DNA of 64,000 nucleotides from Vanilla planifolia (taxonomy: Eukaryota > Streptophyta > Magnoliopsida > Asparagales > Orchidaceae). This document shows, one piece after another, positions 27,901-39,902 of this stretch. A model generated the notes under the pieces. The model made no database searches and was not told the origin of the DNA. It saw only the letters and a list, made by a program, of their open reading frames with translations. The first letter of the stretch is position 1. The number at the start of each line of letters is the position of its first letter. Location: the NCBI GenBank assembly GCA_023846275.1, contig CM043868.1:20741755-20805754 (forward strand), given 5' to 3'. A program made the translations under genes and the position numbers.

Positions 27901-30900
27901 TCACTTTAATCATTGCATGTAAGGTGCTACTTGATGTTATTACCCACTATGATGGAGAATGATTAGCATGATAACCTTGTTTTGTTGCCAAAGTATTATA
28001 ATTGATGTATAAAATGATGATGCCTGTTAGATTTGAATGGATTTCCAAATTTTCTGTTGGCTGTTAGCTTCATGTTCCCGTGAGAACTATTCTTTTCCTT
28101 TGTTAATCAATTGTTGTAAAGAGGGATAAATGCTGTACTTTTTAATCTCTAGGCTGAGGAATTATAAGAGAGATATTTTCATCCTTGTAGAAGTTTGATC
28201 AAAGAAAAAAGAAAAAGATGCTTTTCTTCTAGTGTCTAGTAGGTTTGCTGACCAAATCCTATCATGGGTGTGATTATCTTGATTTGACAAAAACTCAATT
28301 TCAGTTAATATTCACTACTATCAAGTATACATGATTGAAGGAAAAGAAGAAAAATTTATTTTTTCCAAGAATTCTAAGTGAACACCTCTTTACTATAGGA
28401 TCTGTAGCAGAGAATTGTTTGAATTCAGTACCTTAGATGATTCTCAAGCATTCCGCAGCCATAGCTTTTTCATTCCCTCCAATGCTCTTCTCCTGTGCTG
28501 CCAAAAAAAAAAGAGTTATAAAATATTATTTGTTGAATTGACCATTGTTTAGACAATCTTTAGTAGTTAGAGTTTATTTGCCAACGTTCATGATCATTTT
28601 TTAACATATGGGTGTGAGCAACTTGAAGGGATGACATTTATATCTTTTTACATCAATTTTTTTCGTTTAGGTATTATGGGTAAGTTCATTGCATTGTGAT
28701 AGTTCATAATTTTGGATCCATTGTAAAAGGTATTTTACTTCTTATAAGTATATAGCAAGTTATGTCTTTAGAAAGTTGGGCTATTGTACCTTATTCTAGG
28801 ATATCATTCCACATGATGGATTGTTGCTGCTCTATCTAGCATACCTTACTATAATCATACATCATGTTGGCTTGGTGGTTCTTTGATGGTATAGAACTTA
28901 AATAAGAGTGTGCAGGTGGTGTGACATCACAACATGCTTCAAGAATTCGTATCAATCATAACCCAATTCAGCCTAAGAGTTGGTCTTTTTTACACTTCAT
29001 TTAATTGGACTAGTCTCGCCAAACAGTTTTAGGCTACTTAGTCAATGACAGCATATCCTTGTTATGCATGCCACCTTTTGTCAACTATTACCTTTCCTAG
29101 CAATTATCATCTTATGAGTTGACTATAGCATTTCCCAGATCAAAGTATTTTTCTTGGTTAACAACATTTTTTATGATTGGACATGCAAATTCACAGCAAC
29201 AACATCAATAGTTTTGATCAAATTAAACACCCTAACCGTATTTAAACCATATTGGACATCCTTTTTTGCTACTAATATAGTTTACCAATCACCAAGGAGA
29301 TTCGCAAGACTTTATTGACCATGTTTTTGTTTTTTATTATTTCTTGAAGTTAAGCATTTTAGATACTAGTTTATGTGATCATTTTCTTTATGCATTCTTG
29401 GTTTATTCTCTATATGTAAAGAATCTCAAGACTTTTTGAGATATTAACATATATGCTATTTTGAGATCTTTCTACTTTCATTAAATTAAGTATTTGTTGA
29501 TTAAGTCATTATCGTCAACCTCATTCATTGAACCAACAAGGAATATTCTTTCTATACATTTTTTCTCCCACAATTAAAAAATCATTATGGATGATCCCCT
29601 ATTAATTATCCCAAGAGGCCCAGGCTTCACACTAGATGTTTTCCATATCAAATGCCTTGATGATTCCTTATTGATTACCTTGGGTAGAAATGCTAACCTC
29701 ATTGGATGATTACTCTTCACAGACTACTTTGAAATTATTTCTTTACTTATTAGAGATTCTAATCCTTGAGAGACCCTTTCTCCGTCATACTAAAGCCCAA
29801 ACTGTAAGGTATGTTTCGCATGGATTTGCTCATTCAACTCTGCTCTTTGTCATCTTGTTTGTTCTCCAACATTGTCATGTCATGTGTGTTCGTGTTAATT
29901 AGTGTTTGGCTTTTTATTGTTGTTGGACTAAGGTTTTTACATTATATGGATTTTCCGTGGCTTTGTGGTAGTTAAATAACTTGTCAACAGCTTGACCTAT
30001 CAAGCCATTTAAATTGTTTTAGATATGCTCAGCTGGTTATTCAATTTTTTTCAAAGTTATTAAAAGTGGGTTGGTGAGCCACGCATTAAAATTTAAATTG
30101 TCTTTTAATCAGCCTTAGCATGGTAACTATGTACATGCATTGGTTATTGTATTTTAGCAGGACATCAATTTTCACATTGCTATGTACATGCATTTTTTTA
30201 CAAGTTATACCATATGTGAATAAACTCAAGTTTGGAATAGCTATACTTGAGTTCTAGCAATAATGATTTTCACAATAAATAGGGAAAAATTGAACCATTA
30301 CAGCTCAGCTCCATTGCACATTTGCTGGACTGTCATCCTAAATTTCTTTCAATTATAGCAATTTTTTTTTTTTTTTTTTGCTTTATTTGCAATTTTTAAG
30401 TTCTACAATATTAATTTTCACAATAAATTGGGAAAAATTGAACCATTACAGCTCAGCTCCATTGCACATTTGCTGGATTGTCATCCTAACTTTCTTTCAA
30501 TTATAACAATTTTTTTTTTTTTTTTTTTTTTTTTGCTTTATTTGCAATTTTTAAGTTCTACAATTTTACTTTTAGTTCCTTAGTTGCTTTTTTAATTCCC
30601 ACAATTTTAAGTTTGTGATTTATATTTTAGCATATTGAAAATTTTTCTTTAATTTCAGCATTTTTTTTTCTTTTTCATTCCTTTAATTTTGCATTCAATT
30701 TTTGCAATTTACTTGTTCTTTATTAATTATAAAACAAAATTAAACAAATGTGTTTTTTTTTTCATAATCTTATTAAACGTATTGCTAAAATGAATTTTCC
30801 TTTGAAGCAAATGAGGGCATACATTTTTGTTTTGAGTCAAAAGAATCGTGCATACTAGTTGGTTGAGAACCTATAATGGAAAGACAAAAATAACCCTAGA

Positions 30901-33900
30901 AAAGCTACATTGTCGACCAAGCAAAGCTTGAGGGGAAAAATAAAGGAGACCTAAAAACTCTAAAAGTGAATCAATGAAGAGCATAATAGAGAATCAATAG
31001 TCACTTGATAATATCTATGATGAGCTTATGTTTGGAGCAAAGAACGAGTTAGGTGAGAATGCCTGCTTAGGAAAATTGCATATGTTAGATGAATTCCTTT
31101 CAAATGTAGAGAATACGAATACTTTGAGTATTTTTTGATAAAGTTTTTGTGTACTCCTATAATTACTCTAGTTTTTGGTTTTTGTTTAATCTAGTACAAA
31201 GTTCTTTTATTTTGTCATAGCATCAAATATCTTGAAAATATAAAAGATTAATATAGAAATAATATACATGCATTTCTGTTTCTTCAAATAATATTTTTTA
31301 GTATTTTTGAATGTAAACTCTTTCATAGGAAGAATTTCAATGTGTTGCTTCCCATTGGGATTTGCATTTTTGCTCCTTTGGAAGACAAGATCTTGAATAA
31401 TTTTTGTTGTTGGTAAACCAAGGTTTTGTTTCAGGGGGTTACTCTTTTCCATTTGTACAATTTTTTAGAATAATTTTAATTTCAATTCAACAACAAAGGC
31501 ATGGTCCCAATATATGAAAGATTATTAAGTGTGTGTATTTATTTGTATGCTCATATTAATGGGAGAAATACTTAGGATGTTTTATGATCACCCAATTAAG
31601 ACGACATAGTTTTGTCGTCTCAAGCAGTTTGACAACACGACTTCAATATATTGGGAAAAATACCTAGATTTCCTCCTTTAATGAACCCCATGTTGATGGG
31701 GATATGATTAATAAGCACATTAATGGGTGAAGATATTGGTCTATTGAAGGAGTTTGTTGGTAAGGGATCTTAGCCACGACTTATAAGATATAGCAAAATT
31801 CTTGGTAAGGGTTGATGGATGAGAAGATGCCTATTATGCTCCCCTTAATGTATCTAGGGTAGAGACCATGAGTCATAGCCATGATATGGATGAAAAATAT
31901 TTTTTCCGTAAGGCATGTTGAACTTGATTGAGAATAGTGTGGTGCGGTGACTCAACTTCTTACATTTTGTTAACACCAAGGACACAATGAGAATTTGGGT
32001 TGACATGAGGATACATAATATGGGTAGTGAACACACCAAAAGGTGTGATGTTGGCCCATCTAAGAAGATTGTTATAAAATTATATAGAGATGAAATCATA
32101 TCATACAAGTATGTTTCATGATATTGGATGATAAGAAAGTTGAATAATTCACTCTACTTGGGGTTTTGTTGCTAAAGATTATCACATGTGTATTTATAAG
32201 TTTGGTCATATAGTGGACAGAAAATAGCCATTAAACTAAGCATGTTGTGTCTCTTGGCTTTGATCTGATTTCATATTTTTGTGGAGTTTTGTGGGTGTGA
32301 TGGGAATTTGGCCTAACCCATGTGTTTTAATGCACAGAATTAAGGTTATGACCAGATTTCTTGGTGGTATTAAGAGATATTACCCAATTTGTTAGGTTCG
32401 ATAGGAGTTGGTGACAAATTAGGTTGTTCTTTGCAATTTTGCTGAATGTAAGATCAAGATATAGATATATGGTAGTTTAGCTCCACAAGAATGGACATCA
32501 TTTTAGTGGGTTGAAGTTGTTTGGATAGGGAAGGAGCAAGCTATTGGTAATTGAGTCAAAAAGTTATGCTAATTTGGTTTTTTGTGACTTGATGGATAGA
32601 AATGCAAGTAGTGTCAGCAAAAAATAGTTTGATCGTCAGGATAATTATGTGCATTTTGGTAATTTTATTGCCCAATGGCTCCATAGTTGGTTGTCCCATT
32701 CTATGATGTGTACTCATTTGGATTGGCTTAGTGATCTGAGAATCAGCTAACAAAATTTCGCCTTTATCACGTGTCATACATGGTCAGAATGGATGTATTG
32801 GAGACATCTGAGGAATTCTTTTTGGTCTGTGGAGAGTAAAGCTTCTTTCTCACATTTTTTTAAGAGATCTTCTCAAGTGTTTAAAGCTATTGCTTGATGA
32901 GCAGGTTGGTGGTGCGGTTTTCAAGTGACTGGTTTTTCTGCTTGGATCTTTGGTTGAAGAAAAGGGGCATTCAGGACCTTTTGGATGAGGAAAGTTTCAA
33001 ATATGTGCTGTTCTGCTCTTTATTTGTCAGGATCTCAAATTTTAAGCAAGACAGTTTATAGAATTATTATAAGCTATGGCCTCTCGCAAGCATCTGCAAT
33101 GATTTTTTTGTAGTTTTTCATGCTGAAAAAGATACTATCGGAATGGATCTAATTGGAAATGGTATGTTCTTTCTTGCTTCATCTAAACTTTTGCTTAATG
33201 ACCATACAAGCAGGAGTTATTTTATTTGGAAAAGGGTAGGTATTCCTAAACTTCAAATGGTTTTTTGAATTGGAAAACATAAAACTATAGATCTTTTAGC
33301 TGAGAAAAATCTTTGAACAGACGGTAGATGTTTGTTTTGCAGCAATGAAGAAACCAATCATCACCTTTTTAGTCCTTGCCCATCTGCCAACTTGCTTTGT
33401 TTTGATATCGTTAAGCTTTGTACTGTGCAGACCTGCTTAAGTAATTTATTGGAAGAAACAATCCATAAATTCAATTAAAAATATTAGGCAAGCAAATGGA
33501 AGTTTTTTGTTCGATGGCTATTGAAGCTTTTGTTTGGCATATATGTAGGAAGAGAAATGATAGAATTTTCAGAAATCAGTTCGGTACTGAGGAAAGCTTG
33601 ACTCAAAGCATTAAGATGGTGTTTCAAAAAAAACTTGAGCAGGTTATTAAAGAAAGAAATTGGGTCTATAAGTTGCTTGATAATTGGTTAGCGATGGAGG
33701 TGTTGGCTGATATCTATTTTGGTGTCTTGCTGAATCTTAAATAACTTTGATCTCTTCTTTGGCTATATTGACTTTTCTTTGGTGAGAATTAGGTTTTTTC
33801 TTACAGCTTCTGTCCCCTGTTCTAATTTGGCCTATGGTTCTTTTGAAATCCTTACAATCAGAATTCTGTGCTGCTGCTGCTTTGTCCTTCTTGCGATATG

Positions 33901-36900
33901 GCTTCTTAATTTGGATCAGCTTTCTGCTCTCATGTTCCATCTCTTGAAGCTATTTGTATGGGTTTTTCTTGTTGAATTTGTACCATTCCCTAATAGGTTT
34001 AGTAATTTGCGGTCCATCATTAATGCTGGTCTCTCCATTTTCCTAGATTTTATTTTCCATTTACTCCACTTGTATCGGCAAACAGGAAATGCTACCCTTA
34101 TCCTGGATTGTATGTTGTTGAATTTATGGTTTTCTGCTTGTTTGAATTGTTTAAAATTGGTGTTGCTATTCTTTTCACTTGCCTATCTTGATAGCATTTG
34201 AATATTGACTGGTTGATGGCTGCTGAATTATGCCTTTCTTTCCATCATACGTTCCGTGATCTTTGGGTTGAATGTATCTAGTTGCTTCACCAAACTCCCT
34301 TGATCTTGGGTTGAATATGGTTTAACTGAATGGTTCGTTGCTGCTAGTTGGAAGTTATTCTTTTCACTTCTCTCTCTTAATAGCATTTGGAAATTGATTG
34401 GTTGTTGGCTGTTGTATTATGCCTTTCCATTTCATCATGGCTGCCACTGAAATTCTGAAGATTTTAGCATCAGCTTTCTAGGTCTCGCTCCCCAAATATT
34501 GTATTGAGCATGACTTCACTGGATATGAGTCAAATCCTCTTGGTCTGTCAGACACTCTGCTCTTGAGTTGAGTATGTTCTTGTTGGATGTGAATTTGGCT
34601 GCTTGTAATAGCTGGGGTTCTCACACAGTGTAGCCTGTTTTCCTCATTACTCTGTGGCTTTGATATTAAATTAGCTTCTGCTGTTGATGCTTTAAAGAGG
34701 CTGGCTATTCCCAGGCTGCTGGAATTAATTATTATGATGTTGAGCATTACTTAACCTGGTGCTAGCTTTGCAGGTTATGCCCCAAATCTTTGCTTTGTGC
34801 ATGACTTAATTTTTTGTTCACGCAATTGTGTGGATTGCTGCTAGTTTCTAAGTTGTGCTCCCCAAATATTGGGTTGAGCACCCTAATCTGCTGGATCTGT
34901 GGTGATTTCTCTTCATCTACCATACTCCTCTGATGTTGGGTTGATTATGTTCCAGTTGAATGAGCGTTTGGCTGCTGGTGGCTAATGTTTATACAAATAT
35001 TGAGTTTTTCTTCTGTTATTTTTGAAGCTGTTGATAGGCAGACTATTCCCTTTGCTATTGGCTTAAAATATCCTCATGCTGATATTTCATGGGTTGAGTT
35101 CATGTTGCTTGGATGGTATTAGTTTCCTTTGGACGTCTGGATATTGATTAATATGTGACTACATTTCTTTATTATTTTGGTTGCTTCCAAAGCTGAAGAT
35201 TTGCATAGACTTTAAAGACTTAGCGAGTTTTGGTTTTTTTCTTGAGTTCTTTCATGTTTGTGATGGAGTGTAGTTAGTTATTTTGTATATTTACATTTTG
35301 AGGCTCTAGTTTTTTCTTTTCTTGATGCTGAGTGAAGTGTCATAGGATATGGTTTGATTTTGAGATGAAGGTAGTAGGTGTAGTATTATCATTTGAGCAA
35401 TAAAAGTTGGCTATGGCCATTATTATTTTTTTACAAAAAAAGAGTTATTATCAAGAGATTTATTTGAAGTGGAAGCTTTTCAGCTAACTTCGTACCAAAT
35501 CAATTTGACAATTCGAATTTGTTGTTCAGTCACTTTCAAAATCTGCTAACACCCTTTCTTGTTTTCTCTTTCCCTTACATTTTTCCTTTCCTTGCATATA
35601 CCCACCTCCCCACCTAATGTCGAGAATCGTTCCTTTCAAAATAGACTTCCAGCCCACACCCAAGGCCTAATGCTCTTTGTAATGCTATGCCTGTGTCATG
35701 CCTGGGCCTCACACTTTGCTAATAGCCTACAAATTTAACTTGGTTCCATGGATCATGGAGTGTGGGTGTTAGAGGAATGGGCAATGGACAATGGACAACG
35801 GGGGTTTATTGTGATGAGGCCTACTGGATTGGAAGGGAATTTGTGATCACGATATCACATTCATTGGTTTTTGGCAAATTAAACAAAGAATATTGCTATG
35901 GAGACCATTCAAATAACCAAAAATATATGTTTAAGTTTTAAAAAAAATATTCTTGGCCCTCTTAAAAGTAAGAGGGGACTTCAAACAGTTTGGAAGTGAG
36001 GGGTAAGCAGGTCTTTTTTTGGAGTTCAAACCAAAGTCTAGATGCTTTAGAGCCGCGCCTAGCATATGCCTAAAAAACACCACATCAAGTGAAATTGGTA
36101 ATATGATGAAAAAAAAATACTGTTTAGGAGTGTAAGCTTCAGCTGAGTACTGGAAAACATGATTATTTGAGCTTCATATACAATTTTTAAGGCTGGCTTT
36201 CTTGATATTAGACTGCTGGGTATGTTTTTCTTCCCTTTTACAAGCAAGGGTGAACTTTTAAGAACTAGAGAAGGTTTTGCTTTGGTAAATTTATAATTTT
36301 TGTCTAATTTCTCCCATTCAGGTATTCATGTTGGAGGAATTGCGGAAATACCCAAGCGCTTAAAATCTGTTGTCAATCAATCATTGTAAACCTCATGGCT
36401 TGCTTGATATGCCGCATATAAATTCCCAGCCTATTAATAAGTGTATTTTGTATTGCATGCCAGCTTACCGACAAGGGTGAGAACAAAAATGCTATCTGCA
36501 GCTATTTCTCTCTGTGCATATCTTTCTCAAGACATGCTACTTCTCCCTGCGAAAAATATAAAGGTATCTTACATTAATGTTTGTTTTTGTATCCACAAAT
36601 GCACTTTTTATAAATTGATATTGATTTTCTTGACCTGTAGAAAAGCATTTATCTAATAGATTATCCTTTGGACATTAATGGTTCTTAATCCATTTAACTT
36701 TATTGCATTGATCTCAAAATAGAAGTGTCTTTGGTCAAACAATGACTGAAGATCAAGGAAGCATCCATGAAGTAAGAATTAATAGGGAATCACAAAGGGT
36801 GGGCTAAATACAGTCTATAAGGCAATTTGAAGGTACTTTTACTTAAGTTTGCAGGTGATCAGGAAACACGAGGTGCAAAAAAGTGGAAGACAAATCTAGT

Positions 36901-37823
36901 CTAGTGGATTGTTTGGGAACTATTAACTATAATAGAATTCTGTCACAATGAAGCTTGAAGAAGAATGAACATTTAGGAAGCTTTATGAATTGATTTGATG
37001 GAAATAGGAATCTATACTAGAATCGATGTGTTAGCCATTGTGCCGTAATGTTTCTTTTCTTTTCCATTATCAGTGTTGGGCATTTACTTCTTCTAACGGG
37101 TAGTTTTTTCTTACAAATATAAATTTTGTTCACTAGATAGTTTTTTGATGAAGTAGAAAGTGATGCTTTTGTGTCTGTGGATGATGCTTCCAAGTGTTTG
37201 TGTAAACTCATGATCTCTACCAATCTGTATACCTTAAGAGGATGGAAATTTGGCTACCCACATCCTTCACCTTTCCTCCTCCTTTCAAGAAGATAATGCA
37301 ATAGTTCATTTCAAATGCCACATGCAAATTTGGCTTAATTTTGTATATATCATAGTTTCCATGTTAATCCAGTCTGTAGGCAATGAAGATCTGCAGTTCT
37401 TTGGAGATGAATCTTGTGAAGAGCTTTTGCTTCTCACCAGCGATGCTCTTCAGGACTTGTTCAGTGCTATTGAACAAGAGCCAATTTTGGTGAGGGTTTG
37501 TGATTGTATGATTTCAATTTATTCTGAAATACTACGTGTTCGATATCACATTATTTTGCAAATGCTTACTTAAAGGAATCAAGAGGAAAATTGGCACTCG
37601 AGGCGTTTAATTTCCTCTTCATTACTTTTGAGGTAGTGTTGAAGTTAGCTATATTATCCGAATACCTAATAATGTACTAAAAGATCATTTTTTGCAGGTT
37701 AATCAGGAGCTTCACTTGAAATGTTCGAAGCTTATTGACATTGCCAAGTCGTGTTTGGATTCCAAAGATAAGTTTCTTCAGACAACAGTGAGCTTGTTTG
37801 TTAAGCACTTCGAAGGTTTATGA
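5056..37823 (+). CDS. VPS35L: VPS35L-like Retriever subunit, C-terminal 343 codons in ten exons
   Basis: Exons (phases all join): 5056-5138, 16445-16577, 16694-16777, 20472-20633, 20709-20793, 24159-24236, 36322-36385, 36464-36563, 37373-37489, 37698-37823 (stop TGA). Every intron has GT...AG ends. The protein reads through motifs such as [74 protein letters not shown] and [14 protein letters not shown], which follow the order seen in VPS35L (human C16orf62) and its plant homologues. In animals the protein forms the Retriever complex with VPS26C and VPS29 and recycles cargo from endosomes; a like role in plants is inferred. The helical C-terminal repeat region is what lies here. The family is about 950-1050 residues long, so the N-terminal two thirds should lie upstream of the window. 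No exon before 5056 could be recognised; transposon remnants fill that space. Confidence 0.87.
5890..7139 (+). pseudogene. ycf2: Nuclear plastid DNA insert (NUPT): degenerate ycf2 segment
   Basis: The + strand translates, across stops and frameshifts, into the central part of the plastid Ycf2 protein. Recognisable blocks in the right order are: [18 protein letters not shown] (about 6015-6070), [15 protein letters not shown] (6417-6462), [16 protein letters not shown] (6480-6530), [16 protein letters not shown] (around 6725-6775), [18 protein letters not shown] (around 6811-6866) and [11 protein letters not shown]...[15 protein letters not shown] (7060-7140), including the acidic Asp-Ser stretch between the last two. 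The P-loop region is decayed. Nucleotide-level similarity begins at TATCTGAGGTCC (about 5890) and stops abruptly after ATTCATGA (7139). The many stops make this an old organelle-to-nucleus transfer. The 130-codon open frame at 6781-7173 is its longest surviving piece, not a gene. Confidence 0.88.
7190..7990 (-). pseudogene. Copia reverse transcriptase pseudogene
   Basis: On the - strand the landmarks of copia RT appear in order: [14 protein letters not shown] (about 7975), [15 protein letters not shown] (about 7900), VAKGFAQ (about 7830), LNCPLQ then MDIKDTFF with a stop between them (about 7700), the polymerase active site LLIVYVDD (about 7445-7470), and [13 protein letters not shown] (about 7345-7390). 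The two active-site aspartates survive. Several stops and at least one frameshift break the frame. The + strand open frame at 7185-7418 is its shadow. Confidence 0.88.
8156..10555 (-). repeat. 1.2-kb tandem duplication inside copia copy C
   Basis: Unit 1 is 8156-9377 (1222 bp) and unit 2 is 9378-10555 (1178 bp). Both begin AACTTAAAGATGGAATAAG and end with GATCTTTxTATTATTTGC and ...TTTGGATC. The two junctions share AACT. Each unit carries the same integrase piece on the - strand: [18 protein letters not shown] near 8890-8960 and [19 protein letters not shown] near 10070-10140, both with the catalytic glutamate in ERKN. The units have diverged visibly (many substitutions and small indels), so the duplication is old. 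Confidence 0.88.
11085..11369 (-). repeat. 5' LTR of copia copy C
   Basis: On the - strand it begins TGCTTTGTTAGATTTGG and ends CCAACA, directly next to TAGTATCAAAATGAG, which resembles the methionine-initiator tRNA primer binding site common in copia elements. The 285-bp length and content parallel 4278-4558. Confidence 0.72.
15882..15926. repeat. (TA)n microsatellite
   Basis: About 45 bp of uninterrupted AT dinucleotides inside the 11.3-kb VPS35L intron. Confidence 0.97.
16778..20471 (+). other. 3.7-kb intron of the VPS35L-like gene
   Basis: Donor ATG|GTACGT and acceptor TTTTTTGCAG|GATATT join in phase 0. Apart from a tandem repeat at 17521-17930, I recognise nothing in it. The open frames at 18312-18518, 18951-19187, 19328-19701 and 20172-20387 lack family resemblance and are treated as chance. 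Confidence 0.8.
17521..17930. repeat. About 217-bp imperfect tandem duplication in an intron
   Basis: Two adjacent diverged copies, 17521-17737 and 17738-about 17930. Each starts TTTTCAGG and contains AACTGAAAACTGAGATTGTA and ATTAGAGATTGCATGAT. Each copy opens with an acceptor-like pyrimidine-CAG, but the following sequence has no conserved reading frame. Confidence 0.8.
20794..24158 (+). other. 3.4-kb intron of the VPS35L-like gene
   Basis: Donor TTTCAG|GTTTGC and acceptor TGTTGCAG|GAACTT join in phase 1 (G+GA gives Gly). A more GC-rich patch at about 21990-22360 stands out (stretch [16 protein letters not shown] on the + strand, interrupted by stops). It looks like a decayed gene or transposon fragment, but I cannot assign a family. 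Confidence 0.75.
30251..30554. repeat. Tandem duplication of a 149-155 bp unit with a poly-T core
   Basis: Unit 1 (30251-30399) and unit 2 (30400-30554) share TTTTCACAATAAAT, GGGAAAAATTGAACCATTAC and TTGCACATTTGCTGGA, then a run of T (longer in unit 2) and GCTTTATTTGCAATTTTTAA. They differ at only a few positions outside the homopolymer. Read on the - strand the core is poly-A, so a duplicated retroposon tail is possible. Confidence 0.93.
32160..35440 (+). mobile_element. Degenerate LINE (non-LTR) retrotransposon remnant
   Basis: Near 32180-32230 the + strand shows a decayed zinc-knuckle-like piece ([15 protein letters not shown]), typical of plant LINE ORF1. From about 33160 to 33745 it reads as the reverse-transcriptase zinc-binding and C-terminal region: [20 protein letters not shown], then [20 protein letters not shown], then [14 protein letters not shown] (33538 on). 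Endonuclease and polymerase domains were not found between them, which suggests an internal deletion. A long non-coding tail with recurring GGTTGA(A/G)TATG modules follows to about 35440, ending near ACAAAAAAAG. The element matches the orientation of the host gene. The family is clear from the zinc-binding block; both boundaries are approximate. Confidence 0.72.
34170..35110 (+). repeat. Diverged short modules in the LINE 3' tail
   Basis: Motifs related to GGGTTGAATATG followed by GGCTGCTxGT recur at about 34265, 34310, 34565, 34940 and 35090. A longer repeat pair (TAGCATTTGAATATTGACTGG at 34191 and TAGCATTTGGAAATTGATTGG at about 34381) is spaced about 190 bp apart. Spacing is irregular and copies are diverged. 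Confidence 0.6.
36564..37372 (+). other. 0.8-kb intron of the VPS35L-like gene
   Basis: Donor ATAAAG|GTATCT and acceptor TTAATCCAG|TCTGTAGG. The acceptor choice rests on phase 0 and on [10 protein letters not shown], which fits the family. A competing CAG 24 bp downstream would also keep frame but would drop eight residues. Confidence 0.75.
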
Positions 37824-39898
37824 AGACGTACAAATCTATTATGTAAGTAAGTTTTCTGCTAAGAAAAATTGGTATCTGTGAGTTTAAAACACCCTCTTTG
37901 TTAGCTGATTCGTTAGTTAAACTTGTAAGTTGTTAGTCTTGTTGATATAATTAGTCAAATGAATGATGCATTTAAAAGAACGAAGTTAGGCAAATAAGAT
38001 CAGTGCTGAATCAGCGTATTCCAAAGATAATAATACTATGAACTATGTTTTTTCTTTTTTTTAATTTGAATTTTAGAAAAAAAAAATGGAGAGGAATTCA
38101 ATGAGAATTTCGTTTCGGCTTTGAGTTATTTCTTGGCTGCATGATGCTGGGCCAAGTTCACGAAATCTGTAGTTCAGCTAGGTGGAGTTGAAATTTTTAA
38201 AATTAATGTTTTTATATATCAATTTAATGAGTTAAATATTATAAAATAAACTTGTTAAAAATATTTTTTGTTTAAAGAAATCTCCGGCTTATTATGCTTT
38301 TTTGAATTATTTTTTAATAATTATGGTGAAGAAAATTGGTCCTTTACTGGATGATTCTCAATTTCCGTTGTTTTTGTTTAAATAAAAACATTCACATTAT
38401 CCGAATGAAGAGCGACTTTTTATATTTTGTGGTTTTTATAATGTCCACACAACTTGACACCATCATAATGCATCAAATCATTTGCAAAGAATAATGTTTT
38501 TATAATGTACTTTTAAATTTTTAATTTCTCGTTTCTCTTCTTAAATTTAAGCTCATTATGTATTATTTCATGTATTATTTCATTAATCAACAAGTATAAG
38601 AATTTATAAAAAATTATTATATTTTTTTTTGTCTTACTATATTTTTTTTTTTTTTGGGTTGCACTACTCAACATTTGTAAAAACTTGAATTCAAATTAAT
38701 CTCATAAAAAACAAAGTTAAGATTAAACTTATAAAAGTCGAGGATATAATTGAACTTACAAAATCTAATATATTAAAGGTGAACCGTAAGATAAAAACCT
38801 TAAATTGTAACCTTTTATTATTAGTGTTTTTTTTACCTCAGTTAGGAGTGCAACGTAGACTTTAATTTAAATCAAATTATCTAAAAATTTTGATATCTCA
38901 CTTTTACTTTTATTTTCATTTTCTTCAATCATATTAATAAGAATTTAAGAAGAAATTAAGTAATGATAATATTATAACATCCATATTCATTGATGCAAGT
39001 TTAGGAAATGAAACATGATTAGTACTCTTTATGAAGTAAAGATCTCAACTATTGAGTTATTTGAAGAATTGAGTTAAAACATAGACTAATCATTATAAGA
39101 GGGATCGTTATGTCAAAGAAACCAATTTTGCATTCCACAATATAAACATTTGATTAAGTGGAATCAAGAAGCTCAAACACTTAAAAGATTAAAACATTTT
39201 AGAGTAAATAAGACTATTCACAGCCAAAAGAGACATGCAAACTAGCACCAAATGAACTCTAACATTACAAGGTTTATTCAATAAAGTGTATATTTTAGCA
39301 CCTCAAAGCCTGCCAACCAAAAGTATGGAATATACTTACTACTCTAAATACTTAATATTTATGGGAGAGTATATCAATGAACTTTTAAGAGGTTTATATA
39401 TAAAAAATGAGGCACAATTAATTGTTCATGGTTATAAACAGATTCTCAAATGACTCGAATTATATCAATATAAAATTATAAGTAGCAATTAGCCTTGTCT
39501 TTAATTTAAGATTCATAGTTTTTTTAACAAATTTTGACAAATTCTTTGGGGAATGATGCATAGAAAAATGAAAGGCAAATATCTCTGGTCATATTGAAGG
39601 CCATATAAAGGCCTAAAATCAAGTTGTAGTACACTTCTTAAGGATACATGTCACAGCCACCTAACATCCCTACTCGATGAGATCACAAATAACTTTATCA
39701 ATAAGTCTAATCAAAGTTTTGTTATATATTTAAGGATACTATCCACCTAATTAAATGAAAGTGATAGTAAAACCAACTTTTTCTTTCTTAAAAATATACT
39801 CTAATCTAAAATATGATCCAATTTGAGAATTCAAATGGACAAAGCGATAAATGCTCTAATCTAATGTGATTCAAAAAAAAATCAAGTGAAAGTTGATG
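37824..39898. other. AT-rich intergenic DNA after the VPS35L-like gene
   Basis: Contains the 3' UTR of the VPS35L-like gene (a strong donor-like TATGTAAGTAAG just after the stop codon could mark a UTR intron) and then about 1.9 kb of AT-rich sequence with poly-T runs near 38630-38655. No gene or transposon family was recognised. The left arm of the palindrome starts abruptly at 39899. Confidence 0.7.
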
Positions 39899-39902
39899 GG
39901 AT

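Larger units (their letters stand above)
24237..36321 (+). other. 12.1-kb intron of the VPS35L-like gene
   Basis: The donor CCTCAG|GTTTGT at the end of the 24159-24236 exon and the acceptor CCCATTCAG|GTATTC join in phase 1 and restore [14 protein letters not shown]. The intron contains a poly-T tandem duplication (30251-30554) and a LINE remnant (32160-35440). Nothing was recognised in 24237-30250 or 35441-36321. Confidence 0.8.
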
